Notes: generated by a model from the letters alone, not told the origin. DNA of 38,084 bases from an uncultured Hyphomicrobiales bacterium (GCA_903861645.1 CAIOVE010000068.1:1-38084); one strand, 5' to 3'; positions 7,723 to 17,139 are shown, counted from the stretch's first letter. Program-made: numbers and translations.

Positions 7723-9880
7723 ATCCTCGCAAAACGACAAGGGCGTCGACGGCGGCGCCGCCGCTTGGCAGCAGCATGAAGGGATTGACGTCGACGGTCT
7801 CGATGATGTCGCCGAGATCATGCGCCAGACGTCCAAGCGCGACCAGCGCCTGACAGAAAGCGTCGGCGTCTAGCGCGGAGCCGCCTCGGAAACCCTTCAC
7901 GAGTTGCGACGCGCGCGTGCGCGCGAGAAGATCGCGCGCCTTCGCCGCCGTGACCGGCGGCGCGACGAAAGCCACGTCGCGAATCAGTTCAAGCAACACG
8001 CCGCCCGAACCAGCCATCCCAACAAGCCCCATTTCGGGGTCGCGATGCACGCCCATGACGAGTTCGAGCCCGCCGCGCACCAATTCGCCGACCAGCATGC
8101 CCTCCAGCGCGTCGGTGAATCCATGCGTCGCGAGATTGGCCTCGATGCGCGTCCACGCCGCGCCAAGCGACGCCTCGTCGGCGATGTTGAGAACAACGGC
8201 GCCGACATCCGATTTATGGGTCAGCTTCGCCGAGACCGCCTTCAGCACGACGGGATAACCGATGCGCTTGGCCGCCGCGCGCGCCTCGTCCAGCGTTCGC
8301 GCCAGCGCCTCTCGCGCCACGGGAACGCCATACGCGACGAGCAACCGCTTCGAGGTTGCTTCATCGAGCGCGAAGGGTTCCGATGCGCCGCGGGCAAGCA
8401 CGCGGACATGCGTGACGATCTCCGCGTCGACGGGCGGCGGCGCCAAGCCGCTCGCGTCGCGCGCCAGCGCCTCGGTTTCTGACAGCCGCGCCGCCGCGCG
8501 GATGGCGCGCAAGGCCTTGTTCGCTTCCTGCAGGAAGGAAACGCGCGGCGCGCCATGGCGCAGCGCGCGACTGTAATCGGTTTGGCCGTGCGAGGTCAGC
8601 GTGACGAAGGACACGGGCTTGGCCGCGCCCGCAGCGATATAGTCGTTGACCAGCTTGATGTATTTCTCGCCACGCGCCGAACCCGGCTCGCGCGGCACGG
8701 CCTCCTGCAGGATGACCATGTCGATATTGGAATCTTCCTGCATCGCGTCGATGCAGGCGCGGTAGGTGTCGGCGCTTTGCAACACGCCGAAGCCGCCATC
8801 AATGGGATTTGAGATCAGCGATCCCACGCCCAGCACCTTGTTGAGTTTTTCAATCGTCGCGGGCGCCAGCGCGGGAAACAACAGACCATTGCGCTCGGCG
8901 GCGTCGAGCAGCAAGCCGCGATAGGCTCCCGACAGCGTGACCGCGCCGAGACGCGTGCCCCGCGGCGCGCCGGTATGCGCCAGCAATTCGCAAAGCTCCA
9001 CCGCGTCGTCGAGCGTGTCGGCGCGGATGACGCCCGCTTCAGCGGCGACCGCGTCGAAGGCGGCGACCGAGCCCGCCAGCGACCCCGTATGCGCCAGCGC
9101 GGCCTTGCGGCCTTCCTCCGATTGCCCGAGCTTGATCGCGACGATCGACTTGCCCGCGGCGCGCGCGTGCTTGCAGGCGGCGACGAACTCCTCGACGTCG
9201 GCGATGGCCTCGACATAGACGAGAATGACCTTCAACGCGTCGTCGCTGGCGAAATAGGCGATGTAGTCGGCGACGCGCAGGCCCGCCTCGTTGCCGCTGG
9301 TGATGAGGTAGCGCGCGCTCATGCCGCGTTCCTCGAGCGCCTGATTGACGAAGATCATCACGCCGCCGCTCTGGCCGACGAGCGCCACCTCGCCCGGCGT
9401 CATGTTCTGCGGACGATCCTCGGTCAGCGTCACGAACCGCGCGGGCTTGCAGACGTTGCCCATGCAGTTGGGGCCGGACACGCCGATGCCCGTTCGCGCG
9501 ATGGTCTCGCGCAATTGCTTGCCGAGCGCCGCGCCCGCTTCGTCGAACGCCTCGCCGAAGCCGGATGAAAAAACCGTCGCGCTGCGCGCGCCCGCCGCCG
9601 CGCCCGCGGCGATCGCCTCGGACACGCTCGCCGCGGGAACGACAACCAGCAGATGATCGGGCGGCTCCGGCAAGGACGCGAAATCGGGATAGCAGCGCTC
9701 GCCGAGAATTTCGTCGCGCCGCGGGTTGATGAGATAGATCTTGCCAGGAAATTCATAGCGCTTGAGATTGTTCCAGGCGCGCAGGGCCCAATTGCCGGGC
9801 CGGTCGCTCGCGCCAACGATGACGACATTGCGCGGCGCCACGAGCGCGGCGACCTTTTTACGCGAGGCTTCAAAGTTCAA
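7700..9880 (-). CDS. Acyl-CoA synthetase (ADP-forming), fused alpha-beta type
   Basis: A 726-residue fusion of both subunits of the ADP-forming acetyl-CoA synthetase family, which makes or uses acyl-CoA with ATP or ADP. The N-terminal Rossmann CoA-binding domain (PRNVVIVGASDRPGNWALRA) is followed by succinyl-CoA-ligase-like domains with the phosphorylated histidine in ALAHTGSLAGS (near residue 264) and a C-terminal ATP-grasp domain from about residue 500 (YPVVLKAVSAKLTHKSDVG). The start is taken as TTG at 9880, because GAGGG lies seven bases before it and the protein then begins just ahead of the CoA-binding domain; a longer frame back to 9973 would run into the upstream gene. It follows the binding-protein pair by 59 bases. 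The organic acid substrate is unknown. Confidence 0.88.
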   Translation of the reverse strand: MNFEASRKKVAALVAPRNVVIVGASDRPGNWALRAWNNLKRYEFPGKIYLINPRRDEILGERCYPDFASLPEPPDHLLVVVPAASVSEAIAAGAAAGARSATVFSSGFGEAFDEAGAALGKQLRETIARTGIGVSGPNCMGNVCKPARFVTLTEDRPQNMTPGEVALVGQSGGVMIFVNQALEERGMSARYLITSGNEAGLRVADYIAYFASDDALKVILVYVEAIADVEEFVAACKHARAAGKSIVAIKLGQSEEGRKAALAHTGSLAGSVAAFDAVAAEAGVIRADTLDDAVELCELLAHTGAPRGTRLGAVTLSGAYRGLLLDAAERNGLLFPALAPATIEKLNKVLGVGSLISNPIDGGFGVLQSADTYRACIDAMQEDSNIDMVILQEAVPREPGSARGEKYIKLVNDYIAAGAAKPVSFVTLTSHGQTDYSRALRHGAPRVSFLQEANKALRAIRAAARLSETEALARDASGLAPPPVDAEIVTHVRVLARGASEPFALDEATSKRLLVAYGVPVAREALARTLDEARAAAKRIGYPVVLKAVSAKLTHKSDVGAVVLNIADEASLGAAWTRIEANLATHGFTDALEGMLVGELVRGGLELVMGVHRDPEMGLVGMAGSGGVLLELIRDVAFVAPPVTAAKARDLLARTRASQLVKGFRGGSALDADAFCQALVALGRLAHDLGDIIETVDVNPFMLLPSGGAAVDALVVLRGSSPSDRR

Positions 9881-9939
9881 GACATCACCCTCGTTGCTGG
9901 AACGCGCCGCCGCCAATACGCGAACGATCCACGGAAAAG

Positions 9940-10962
9940 CTAGCGAAACAGCTCGTTGTAAACCGACTGCCATTTCTCGCCGTCGCGCGCGAAGGCGTCC
10001 GGCGGCACATAGATCGGCTTGAAACCACCGGCTTCAGGCTTCAGCGTCGGCGTCTTGGCCTGCACGCTCGGCATGGCCGGCAGGTAATCCGCGACGGCAA
10101 GCACGCGCTGGCCCTCCTCCGACGTGATGAAGTCGATCAGCAGCTTGCCCGCGTTGGGGTGCCGCGCGCCCTTGACGAGACTCGTCACCTGCAACGGCGC
10201 GGCGATCGGGTCCATCTTGATCCAGTCGACGGGCGCGCCCTTCTGCGCGCTGAGCACGGCGTGATGATTGAAGATGGCGAGCGCGATCGGATACTCGCCC
10301 GCGATCACCTGATCGAGCACGGCGCGCGCGGTGATGTCGGTGTTGACGATTTCCTGCTTCGCGAACCGCTTGAGCCAGGCAACGCCGGCCTCGTCGCCCA
10401 TCTGGCGCAGCACCGCGCCGACAAAAATGGGGCCGCCAGCGCTGCGCGCCGTGCTCCACGCCATCTTGCCCTTCCATTTGACGTCGAGCAGGTCGTCGAG
10501 TTTTTTCGGCGCGCTGGCGGGCGGCGCAAGCGTCGTGTTGTAACCCGGCGTCAGGAAATACAGGTTCGTCGCGATCCACAAACCGTTGAGGTCTTTCATT
10601 TCGGCGGGGTACTGGTCGGCGTGGGCGCTGACATAGGGCGCGACGAGGCCCGCCTTGGCGATCGGCGGCTCCGTTTCGATGCCGTCGAAAACATCCGCTT
10701 GCGGTTGCCCGGCCTTGCCCTCGTTGATAATCTTCAACGCGGTCGGAATGGAATCGGCGCGATTGAATTGCACGTCGATGCCCGGATATTTCCGCGTGAA
10801 GGCGTCGACGAGCGGTCGCACGGCCTGATTGACGATCAGCGTCGTGTACCAGACCACCTGCCCCTCGACCTTGGCGGCGGCGTAGAGCGCGGCCTCGTCC
10901 GCCCGCGCGGCGGGCGCGAGCGCTAGCAGTACGGCGGTCGATATCGCGATCCGGATTTTCAT
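9940..10962 (-). CDS. Periplasmic solute-binding protein (ABC family 1), second of a tandem pair
   Basis: A 340-residue exported binding protein of the Fe3+/spermidine-putrescine type (extracellular solute-binding protein family 1). Residues 1-21 are a Sec signal peptide ending PAARA. The mature part begins with a VEGQVVWYTTLIVNQAV strand and carries WKGKMAW and FNHH segments shared with its neighbour. The tyrosine pair that binds iron in FbpA is not obvious; FNHHAV occurs at the corresponding place, so iron is not assumed. Its ATG overlaps the stop codon of the upstream paralogue as ATGA, and GGGAG precedes it, so translation is coupled. No permease or ATPase gene follows; the next gene is an acyl-CoA synthetase. 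Confidence 0.87.
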   Translation of the reverse strand: MKIRIAISTAVLLALAPAARADEAALYAAAKVEGQVVWYTTLIVNQAVRPLVDAFTRKYPGIDVQFNRADSIPTALKIINEGKAGQPQADVFDGIETEPPIAKAGLVAPYVSAHADQYPAEMKDLNGLWIATNLYFLTPGYNTTLAPPASAPKKLDDLLDVKWKGKMAWSTARSAGGPIFVGAVLRQMGDEAGVAWLKRFAKQEIVNTDITARAVLDQVIAGEYPIALAIFNHHAVLSAQKGAPVDWIKMDPIAAPLQVTSLVKGARHPNAGKLLIDFITSEEGQRVLAVADYLPAMPSVQAKTPTLKPEAGGFKPIYVPPDAFARDGEKWQSVYNELFR

Positions 10963-11990
10963 CGAAACAGCTCCCGCGCGATGGCCGCCCATTTGCCCGT
11001 CAACGGATCGACGAAATCGGGACGCAGCCACGTCGCCCTGAAGCCGCCATCCTCGGGCCGCAGACCCTTCTTCATCGCGGGCGCCTTGGGCATGGCCGGC
11101 AGATAGTCCGAATCCGCGAGCACTTTCTGCCCTTCGTCGGACAGTAGGAACTCGATCAGCAATCGCCCGGCGTTCGGATGCGGCGCGTCCTTCAACAGGC
11201 TCAGCGAGTCGAAGGCGACGGGCACCGGCTCCATCGGCAGCCAGTCGGAAGGCGCGCCCTTGCGCGCGCTGATGACCGTGTGATGATTGAACATCATCAG
11301 ACCAATGGGATATTCACCAGCGATCACCTGATCGAGTATGGCGCGCGACGACGCCTCGACATTGACAATGCGCTGTCCGGCGAGCTTCCGCAGATATTCA
11401 AGCCCCCGCTCCTCGCCCATGAACGTGAGGATATTGCCGACGAAGCCGATGGCGCCGGCGCTGGAATTGGGGTTCCACGCCATCTTGCCCTTCCACTTGG
11501 GGTCGAGCAGCGCCTCGTAGGTTTTCGGCGCCTCGTCGCGCGACACCATGGTGGTGTTGAAGCCGGGCGAGAACACGAACAGCAGCAAGGCGCGCCAGTA
11601 GCCGTCCTTGTCCTTCATCTCGGCTGGATAATCGGCCTCGTTCGGTATGGCGACGGGCGCGACGAGACCCTCGCGGCGCAGGGCGATATTGTTGGTGACG
11701 CCATCGAACACATCGGCCTGCATGTGGCCCGACTTGCTTTCGTTGAGCAGGCGGATGGCGGTGGGCCCCTCGTCGTTGCGCGCGTATTCGAGCGTGACGC
11801 CGGGATACTTTTTTTCGAAAGCCGCCTTCAGCGGCAGCACAACCTGATTGACGATAAGCGTGGTGTACCAGACGGCCTTGCCCTCGCGCCTCGCGGCGTC
11901 GATGGCCGACTGATCGGCCGCGCGCGCCCCGACGCTTGCCGTCAAGGCGACCGCCAGCAGCGCCGCGCGTCGCGCGCCCCCGATGAGCAT
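10959..11990 (-). CDS. Periplasmic solute-binding protein (ABC family 1), first of a tandem pair
   Basis: A 343-residue exported binding protein, paralogous to the next gene. The signal peptide spans residues 1-24 (ending VGARA-A). The mature protein opens with EGKAVWYTTLIVNQVV, later WKGKMAWN, ILDQVIAGEYPIGLMMFNHH and a C-terminal ARELFR, all with close counterparts in the paralogue, so the pair arose by duplication. GGAGGAAAC immediately before the ATG at 11990 is a near-perfect ribosome site, making this the first gene of the minus-strand unit. The ligand is unknown; the acyl-CoA synthetase downstream suggests an organic acid, but this is inference from context only. Confidence 0.87.
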   Translation of the reverse strand: MLIGGARRAALLAVALTASVGARAADQSAIDAARREGKAVWYTTLIVNQVVLPLKAAFEKKYPGVTLEYARNDEGPTAIRLLNESKSGHMQADVFDGVTNNIALRREGLVAPVAIPNEADYPAEMKDKDGYWRALLLFVFSPGFNTTMVSRDEAPKTYEALLDPKWKGKMAWNPNSSAGAIGFVGNILTFMGEERGLEYLRKLAGQRIVNVEASSRAILDQVIAGEYPIGLMMFNHHTVISARKGAPSDWLPMEPVPVAFDSLSLLKDAPHPNAGRLLIEFLLSDEGQKVLADSDYLPAMPKAPAMKKGLRPEDGGFRATWLRPDFVDPLTGKWAAIARELFR

Positions 11991-12129
11991 GTGTTTCCTC
12001 CGTCTTTTGTCGCCATCAGACTAGGGTCGACGCCGCCCGTCAGCAAGCGGCAAAACCGACAGGTCCGTTGACCGCGGCGCCGGTCATGCTATGCAGCCGA
12101 GAACCACGCCGGAAGGCGTATGAGGGGGA

Positions 12130-13110
12130 GTGAGGACGTTGGAATTCAGGAATGTCGGCCGTTCCGGCCTTCGCGTATCGACGCTCGGGGTCGGTTGCAA
12201 CAATTTCGGCGGTCGCATCGACGAGGAGGCCTCGCGCAAGGTCGTCCACGCCGCGCTCGATCTCGGCGTGAATTTATTCGACACCGCCGACGTTTATCCC
12301 ATGGGAGCGGCGGGCGGATCGGAGGAAATCCTCGGGCGGGCGCTGGGCGCGCGCCGCAAGGATGTCGTCATCGCCACCAAGTTCGGTCTGCCAATGGACC
12401 GCGGTCCCGCCAGCCCCAATGGCTCGCGCGGCTACGTCATGCGCGCGACCGAGGCCTGCCTGAAACGCCTGAACACCGATTACATCGACCTCATGCAACT
12501 GCATTTCCCCGATCCGCATACGCCGATCGAGGAAACGCTCCGCGCCCTCGATGACCTCGTGCGGCAGGGCAAGGTGCTCTATCCCGGCATCTGCAATCTG
12601 CCGACCTGGCGCTTGGTGGATTCCCTGCACGCCGCCGACCGGATGGGCGTCGGCCGGTTCATTTCCAGCCAGAACCAGTTCAGCCTGCTGTCGCGCGCGG
12701 TCGAGGCGGAACTGATGCCCGCCCTCGCCCATCACGGGTTGGGGTTGCTGCCGTTTTTCCCCCTCGCGGGCGGGTTTCTGTCCGGCAAATATCGACGCAA
12801 TGTCGTCCCGCCCGCTGGCGCGCGCCTGACGAGAAACCCGCAACTCGCGGATATGTTCCTGCACGACAGGAACTTCGAATTCGCGGAACGTCTTCAGACA
12901 TTCTGCGACGCCCGCGGCATGACCATGCTGCAACTGGCTTTCCGCTGGCTGTTGGCTCACGACGTCATTCCAAGCGTCATCGCCGGGGCGAGCAACGGCG
13001 AGCAACTCACGCTCAACGCCGACGCCGTCGCCGGCAAGCTGAGCCCGGAGGACAAAGCGGAGGTGGAGAAAATCGCCGCCAACGCGCCGCCCCTGTTCTG
13101 GGTGCACTAA
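12130..13110 (+). CDS. Aldo/keto reductase
   Basis: A cytoplasmic NAD(P)H-dependent reductase of the AKR superfamily, 326 residues from the GTG at 12130. The catalytic tetrad is visible: Asp51 and Tyr56 in FDTADVY, Lys84 in ATKFG and His124 in MQLHFP. The C-terminal SVIAGASN segment matches the usual phosphate-binding loop for the cofactor. The N-terminus LEFRNVGRSGLRVSTLGVG is typical of the tyrosine-auxotrophy-suppressor-like branch. The start is uncertain: the AGGGGG tract at 12123-12128 is too close to GTG 12130 and fits TTG 12139 better (LEFRN...). It is divergent from the binding-protein pair and precedes the Rieske genes, so it may act on an aldehyde or ketone in that pathway. Confidence 0.88.
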   Translation: MRTLEFRNVGRSGLRVSTLGVGCNNFGGRIDEEASRKVVHAALDLGVNLFDTADVYPMGAAGGSEEILGRALGARRKDVVIATKFGLPMDRGPASPNGSRGYVMRATEACLKRLNTDYIDLMQLHFPDPHTPIEETLRALDDLVRQGKVLYPGICNLPTWRLVDSLHAADRMGVGRFISSQNQFSLLSRAVEAELMPALAHHGLGLLPFFPLAGGFLSGKYRRNVVPPAGARLTRNPQLADMFLHDRNFEFAERLQTFCDARGMTMLQLAFRWLLAHDVIPSVIAGASNGEQLTLNADAVAGKLSPEDKAEVEKIAANAPPLFWVH

Positions 13111-13227
13111 GCGCGATCCCGCCGCGACATCGGCGCGCCTTGCGCGTGGCCGCGCGCTGGATATGATTCACGCATGGCGACGCGGGGCCAACCCGCGCGC
13201 CTGGCATCGAAGTTCGGGGAGTGAAGC

Positions 13228-14538
13228 ATGGTCACCGCCGCCGAGAACGAAATCCTGACGCGCGTTGGGCCGGGAACGCCCATGGGGCGCATGATGCGCC
13301 GCTATTGGCTGCCCGTCTGCGCCAGCGAGCAGGTGGCGCGGCCCGACGGCGCGCCGCTGCGGACAAAGCTCCTCGGCGAGAATTATGTCGTGTTCCGCGA
13401 CACGAGCGGGCGCGTCGGCGTCATGGAGGAATATTGCATGCATCGCCGCGCGTCGCTGGCGCTGGCGCGCGTCGAGGACAATGGCATCCGCTGCCTCTAC
13501 CACGGGTGGAAATTCGGCGTTGACGGCGAAATTCAGGAGACGCCAAACCATTGCGATGAGCGCTTCCGTCGTTCGCAACGCGCGCCGGCCTTCCCCGCGC
13601 GCGAGGCGGGCGGACTGGTCTGGGCCTATGTCGGTCCGCGCGAGCAGGAACCCCTTTTCCAGAAATACGCCTTTTTCGATGGCCCGGCGGAGAACCGTCT
13701 GATCTTCCGGCTCAACATTCCCGCGAATTATCTGCAGCTTTGGGAAGGCGGCGTGGATTCCTCCCACGTGGGAATCCTGCATTGCAATCTCGCCAATCCC
13801 GAGTGGAAGATACGCCCGGACTTCGCGCCCGATTTCGACGATTACACATCCGTCGCGCTCGCCAATGGCGACAACGCCCCGGAGATGGAGCTCGAGAATA
13901 CCGCCTATGGCTTCCACTACGCCGCCAGGCGCAAGGGTCCGCACACGCCCGATGGCGGGGAAACCTACAGCGCGCGCGTGACGACCGTCATGCTGCCGAC
14001 CGCGCGCATCATTCCGCTGACCTTCTATCAGTTCTTCCTGTTCGAGGTGCCGCGCGACGATGTCAGCACCAGCACCTACATCGTTTGCCATGGTCCAAGG
14101 GCGTTCGATCGCGACAAGATGAAGGCGGTGCTTGGCCTCGACAACGAACGCCTCTGGAACGAACGCGACTGCGACTACCGCGCCACCGAGGAAAACCTCT
14201 GGGGACAGGATCGAAGCGTGATGGATACCGTCTGGTCCGGCCTTGGCGGCCTCGGGCCGGAGGACGCAAGCATCGGCGTCTCCATGGGCCCCATCGTCGA
14301 GCGGCACAAGGAAGTGCTGGTCGCCGCGGACAAGGCCGTGGTGCGTCTGCGCGAACGCCTGCTGGAATCGGTGCGACGACACGAGGCGGGCGGCGCGCCC
14401 TTCGGTCTCGACATCGCCGACTATTCACGGGTTCGCAGCCTGCCTGACACCACGATACCCGTCGGCGAGCGCTGGCAGGACCATCTGCCGGACAACATGG
14501 GTCTGGGCGCGCGGCCAACCGAACGCGTCAACAACTAG
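13228..14538 (+). CDS. Rieske oxygenase alpha subunit, phthalate 4,5-dioxygenase-like
   Basis: A 436-residue ring-hydroxylating oxygenase component. The Rieske [2Fe-2S] site is C70-x-H72 ... C89-x2-H92, and the mononuclear iron site is E173-x3-D177-x2-H180-x4-H185 in LWEGGVDSSHVGILH; the bridging aspartate and facial triad histidines are therefore present. The N-terminus (GPGTPMGRMMRRYWLPV) is characteristic of the phthalate-dioxygenase-type, alpha-only group. Such enzymes insert oxygen into or demethylate aromatic acids using electrons from a separate reductase, which is not in this window. GGGGAG six bases before ATG 13228 supports the start. A second, different Rieske gene follows 19 bases later. 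Confidence 0.9.
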   Translation: MVTAAENEILTRVGPGTPMGRMMRRYWLPVCASEQVARPDGAPLRTKLLGENYVVFRDTSGRVGVMEEYCMHRRASLALARVEDNGIRCLYHGWKFGVDGEIQETPNHCDERFRRSQRAPAFPAREAGGLVWAYVGPREQEPLFQKYAFFDGPAENRLIFRLNIPANYLQLWEGGVDSSHVGILHCNLANPEWKIRPDFAPDFDDYTSVALANGDNAPEMELENTAYGFHYAARRKGPHTPDGGETYSARVTTVMLPTARIIPLTFYQFFLFEVPRDDVSTSTYIVCHGPRAFDRDKMKAVLGLDNERLWNERDCDYRATEENLWGQDRSVMDTVWSGLGGLGPEDASIGVSMGPIVERHKEVLVAADKAVVRLRERLLESVRRHEAGGAPFGLDIADYSRVRSLPDTTIPVGERWQDHLPDNMGLGARPTERVNN

Positions 14539-14557
14539 CCATCCCGGGGGATAGGGC

Positions 14558-15604
14558 ATGTTTCTTCGCAACGCATGGTATGTCGCGGCATGGCCGCGCG
14601 AGGTGACCGAAAAGCCGCTCGCGCGCACGATCCTCGACGAGCCCGTCGTGCTGTTTCGCGCGAAGGCAGGCAATGCCGTGGCGCTTCACGACATGTGCTG
14701 TCACCGCGCGCTGCCCCTGTCGATGGGCCGCATCGTCGGCGACAACATTCAGTGCGGCTATCACGGCTACACCTTCGACGCGACGGGCGTCTGCGTCGAC
14801 ATTCCCGGCCAGACGAACATTCCCGACCACGCGCGCACGCGTTCCTTTCCCGTTGTCGAGAAGTTTCATTGCGTGTGGATCTGGATGGGCGACGCGGAGG
14901 CCGCCGACCCCGCGAAGATTCCCGACATCTGGTGGATGGACCATCCGGACTGGAAGCCCTCGACACCCGACATGGCGCCGCTCAAATGCGATTATCGGCT
15001 GATCGCCGACAACGTGCTCGACGCGACCCACCTCACCTACGTGCATCCGACCACGATCGGCGCCAGCAGCATCGTCGAGTTCGAGCCGTTGATCGAACAC
15101 ACCGACCGCACGGTGCGCATTTCGCGCTGGATGATGAACCGCCCGCCGCCGCCCGCTTACGCGAAGGCCGGCGGCTTCGATGGCCCCGCCGATCGCTGGG
15201 CCGCCGTGGAATACTGGGCGCCCGCGACCTGCGTGAATTTCGCTGGCTGCGTCGACGTTGGCTTCGGCGGCGAGGGCGGAAACATCAAGGCGAGCCCGCG
15301 CCGCGTCGAGCTTGTCGCCATCAGCCTGCCGACGCCCGAGACCGCGGGCTCATGCCATTATTTCTTCGCCTTCGCGCGCGCCTTCAGGCACGACGACCCG
15401 GAAATGGATCATTTTTTCGGGCCGGGCATGGTGAAGGTGTTCGAGGAGGATTTCAGCATTCTGGAAGCGCAGCAGCGCATGCTGGAGAAATATCCCGACC
15501 GCAAGCGGGTCAGCACGATCTACGACCGCGGGCCCTTCCTCGCGCGGCGCATGCTCGACAAGATGATCGAGGCGGAGAACGCCGCCGCGAGAGCCGCGGA
15601 ATAG
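14558..15604 (+). CDS. Rieske oxygenase, vanillate O-demethylase-like
   Basis: A 348-residue oxygenase of the VanA/dicamba-monooxygenase group. The Rieske cluster ligands are C47-x-H49 and C66-x2-H69 (QCGYHGYTF). The catalytic iron site lies in DNVLDATHLTYVH with D155, H158 and H163. VanA-type enzymes remove O-methyl groups from vanillate-like methoxy-aromatics, releasing formaldehyde, but neighbours in the family act on other substrates, so vanillate is only a suggestion. It would fit with the feruloyl-CoA synthetase-like gene at 25557, since ferulate breakdown leads to vanillate. No VanB-type reductase is nearby. The gene starts 19 bases after the preceding Rieske gene with a GGGGGATAGGG leader, so they form a pair. 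Confidence 0.88.
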   Translation: MFLRNAWYVAAWPREVTEKPLARTILDEPVVLFRAKAGNAVALHDMCCHRALPLSMGRIVGDNIQCGYHGYTFDATGVCVDIPGQTNIPDHARTRSFPVVEKFHCVWIWMGDAEAADPAKIPDIWWMDHPDWKPSTPDMAPLKCDYRLIADNVLDATHLTYVHPTTIGASSIVEFEPLIEHTDRTVRISRWMMNRPPPPAYAKAGGFDGPADRWAAVEYWAPATCVNFAGCVDVGFGGEGGNIKASPRRVELVAISLPTPETAGSCHYFFAFARAFRHDDPEMDHFFGPGMVKVFEEDFSILEAQQRMLEKYPDRKRVSTIYDRGPFLARRMLDKMIEAENAAARAAE

Positions 15605-15608
15605 GCGC

Positions 15609-15639
15609 AAAAAAACCGGCGGTCCCCGCGGACCGCCGG
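15609..15639 (-). terminator. Intrinsic terminator of the sorbosone-dehydrogenase unit
   Basis: A perfect 10-bp GC-rich stem (15616-15625 with 15630-15639, loop CCGC) is flanked on the left by seven adenines at 15609-15615. Read on the minus strand this is a hairpin followed by seven uridines, 21 bases after the stop of the gene ending at 15660. On the plus strand the tail TCGTTCCTT is weaker but may also help end the Rieske transcript. Confidence 0.88.
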
Positions 15640-15659
15640 TCGTTCCTTGCAAATCGCGC

Positions 15660-17021
15660 TTACTTCGCCGCGACCGTCGACTTGTAGGTGACGCGATAGA
15701 TCACCCCGCCGCCGTCATCGCTGAACAGCAGCGAGCCATCCTTGGCGAAGGTCACGTCGACGGGGCGACCCCAGACATTCTCCTCGCCGGCGGTGAAGCC
15801 AACGACGAAATCCTGATATTCGCCGGTCGGCTTGCCGCCCTTGAACGGCAGGCGCGCGATCTTGTAGCCGGTATGCAGCGAGCGGTTCCACGAACCGTGC
15901 AGCGCGACGAAACCATCGCCCTTCCAGTCCGCCGGGAACATGCCGCCCGGATTGAACGCCATGCCAAGCGGCGCCGAATGGGGCTGCAACAGCACGTCGG
16001 GTGTGATGACCTTGCCCTTGAGATCAGGCCGCGTTCCGCCGCCGGGACGCGTGTCCTCATGGTCGCCGATGTAATACCACGGCCAACCGTAGTAGCCGCC
16101 CTTCTTGACGCTGGTGACATAGTCCGGCGGCGTGTTGTCGCCGAGCAGATCGCGCTCGTTGGTCGAGCAATAGACCGTGCCCGTGCCGGGTTGCACGGTC
16201 AGGCCGGAGCAATTACGGATGCCCGACGCGTAGACCTTCTTGTCCTTGCCCTCGGGCGTGTAGGTCAGCACGTTGGCGCGCCACTCCTCCTTGTCCCAGG
16301 CGGAGCCGACGTTGTGCGTCTTTTCCCACTTGGCGAGATCGGCCGGCTTGGCGCCCATGTCGTCGGCGATATTGCCCGACGATCCAACCGCGACATACAT
16401 CACCTTGCCGTCGGGCGAGAAGGACACGTCGCGCGTCCAGTGGCTGCCGCCGACGGCGAGATCGGACACGATGGTTTCGGCGGGGCCCGCCGCCTTCATA
16501 TCGCCGACCTTGTAGGGGAAGCGCACGACCTTGCCTTCAAGGCCAACGTAAACCCACTTCGGATTCGGACCCGGCGGATAAAAGGCGATGCCATAGGCGT
16601 CCTTGAGGCCAGACGCGAAGGTTTCCGTCGACGCCGCCTTGTCGCCTTCCTTGTTGGCGCGGATGACGCTGATCTTGCCGTCGGGACGGCTTTGCGAAAC
16701 GAAGATGTCGCCATTCGGCGCGACGCGCAGCACGCGCGCGCCCGTGACGCCCGTGGCGAAGGGCTCGACGCTGAATCCGGGCATGGACTTGAGCGCGGCG
16801 TCCGCCGGCTTCGGCACGACCTTGGAGCGGTTGGCGGAAGAAGGCGTTTCCAGCGGCGCGGCGACGTCCTCGGGCAGGATTTTGCGGATCATGCCGGGAT
16901 TGTCGATATGCCAGTCGCCGAAGGCGGACCGGCCGCCACGATAATCAAGCGCGATGGCCGCCGAAACGCCCGCGATCAGGGCAAGCGCCGAGGTGGCGGT
17001 GAGCAGGGTGCGCGTCTTCAT
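15660..17021 (-). CDS. Sorbosone dehydrogenase-like PQQ-type beta-propeller protein
   Basis: A 453-residue exported protein of the sorbosone/soluble glucose dehydrogenase family, six-bladed propellers that often bind PQQ and oxidise an aldose, aldehyde or alcohol in the periplasm. Residues 1-24 form a signal peptide (MKTRTLLTATSALALIAG...). Characteristic segments are RVAPNGDIFVSQS, RNCSGLTVQPGTGTVY, the LQPHSAPLGMAF motif and GDGFVALHGSWNRS. The ATG at 17021 is preceded by GGGAGG with good spacing; longer frames upstream lack this. It is the last gene of the minus-strand unit and follows a dihaem cytochrome c, a natural electron acceptor. The actual substrate and PQQ content are not shown by the sequence. 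Confidence 0.85.
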   Translation of the reverse strand: MKTRTLLTATSALALIAGVSAAIALDYRGGRSAFGDWHIDNPGMIRKILPEDVAAPLETPSSANRSKVVPKPADAALKSMPGFSVEPFATGVTGARVLRVAPNGDIFVSQSRPDGKISVIRANKEGDKAASTETFASGLKDAYGIAFYPPGPNPKWVYVGLEGKVVRFPYKVGDMKAAGPAETIVSDLAVGGSHWTRDVSFSPDGKVMYVAVGSSGNIADDMGAKPADLAKWEKTHNVGSAWDKEEWRANVLTYTPEGKDKKVYASGIRNCSGLTVQPGTGTVYCSTNERDLLGDNTPPDYVTSVKKGGYYGWPWYYIGDHEDTRPGGGTRPDLKGKVITPDVLLQPHSAPLGMAFNPGGMFPADWKGDGFVALHGSWNRSLHTGYKIARLPFKGGKPTGEYQDFVVGFTAGEENVWGRPVDVTFAKDGSLLFSDDGGGVIYRVTYKSTVAAK

Positions 17022-17139
17022 GTAACCTCCCGTAAGCTCGGCCGTATGTTGGCCGCCTTGGCGCGGCCTGATGATTGCCCGACCGCGCGCCCGGATCATC
17101 AACCCGACCGACGCCGAGGTCAACCGCGGCGCGCGTTGG

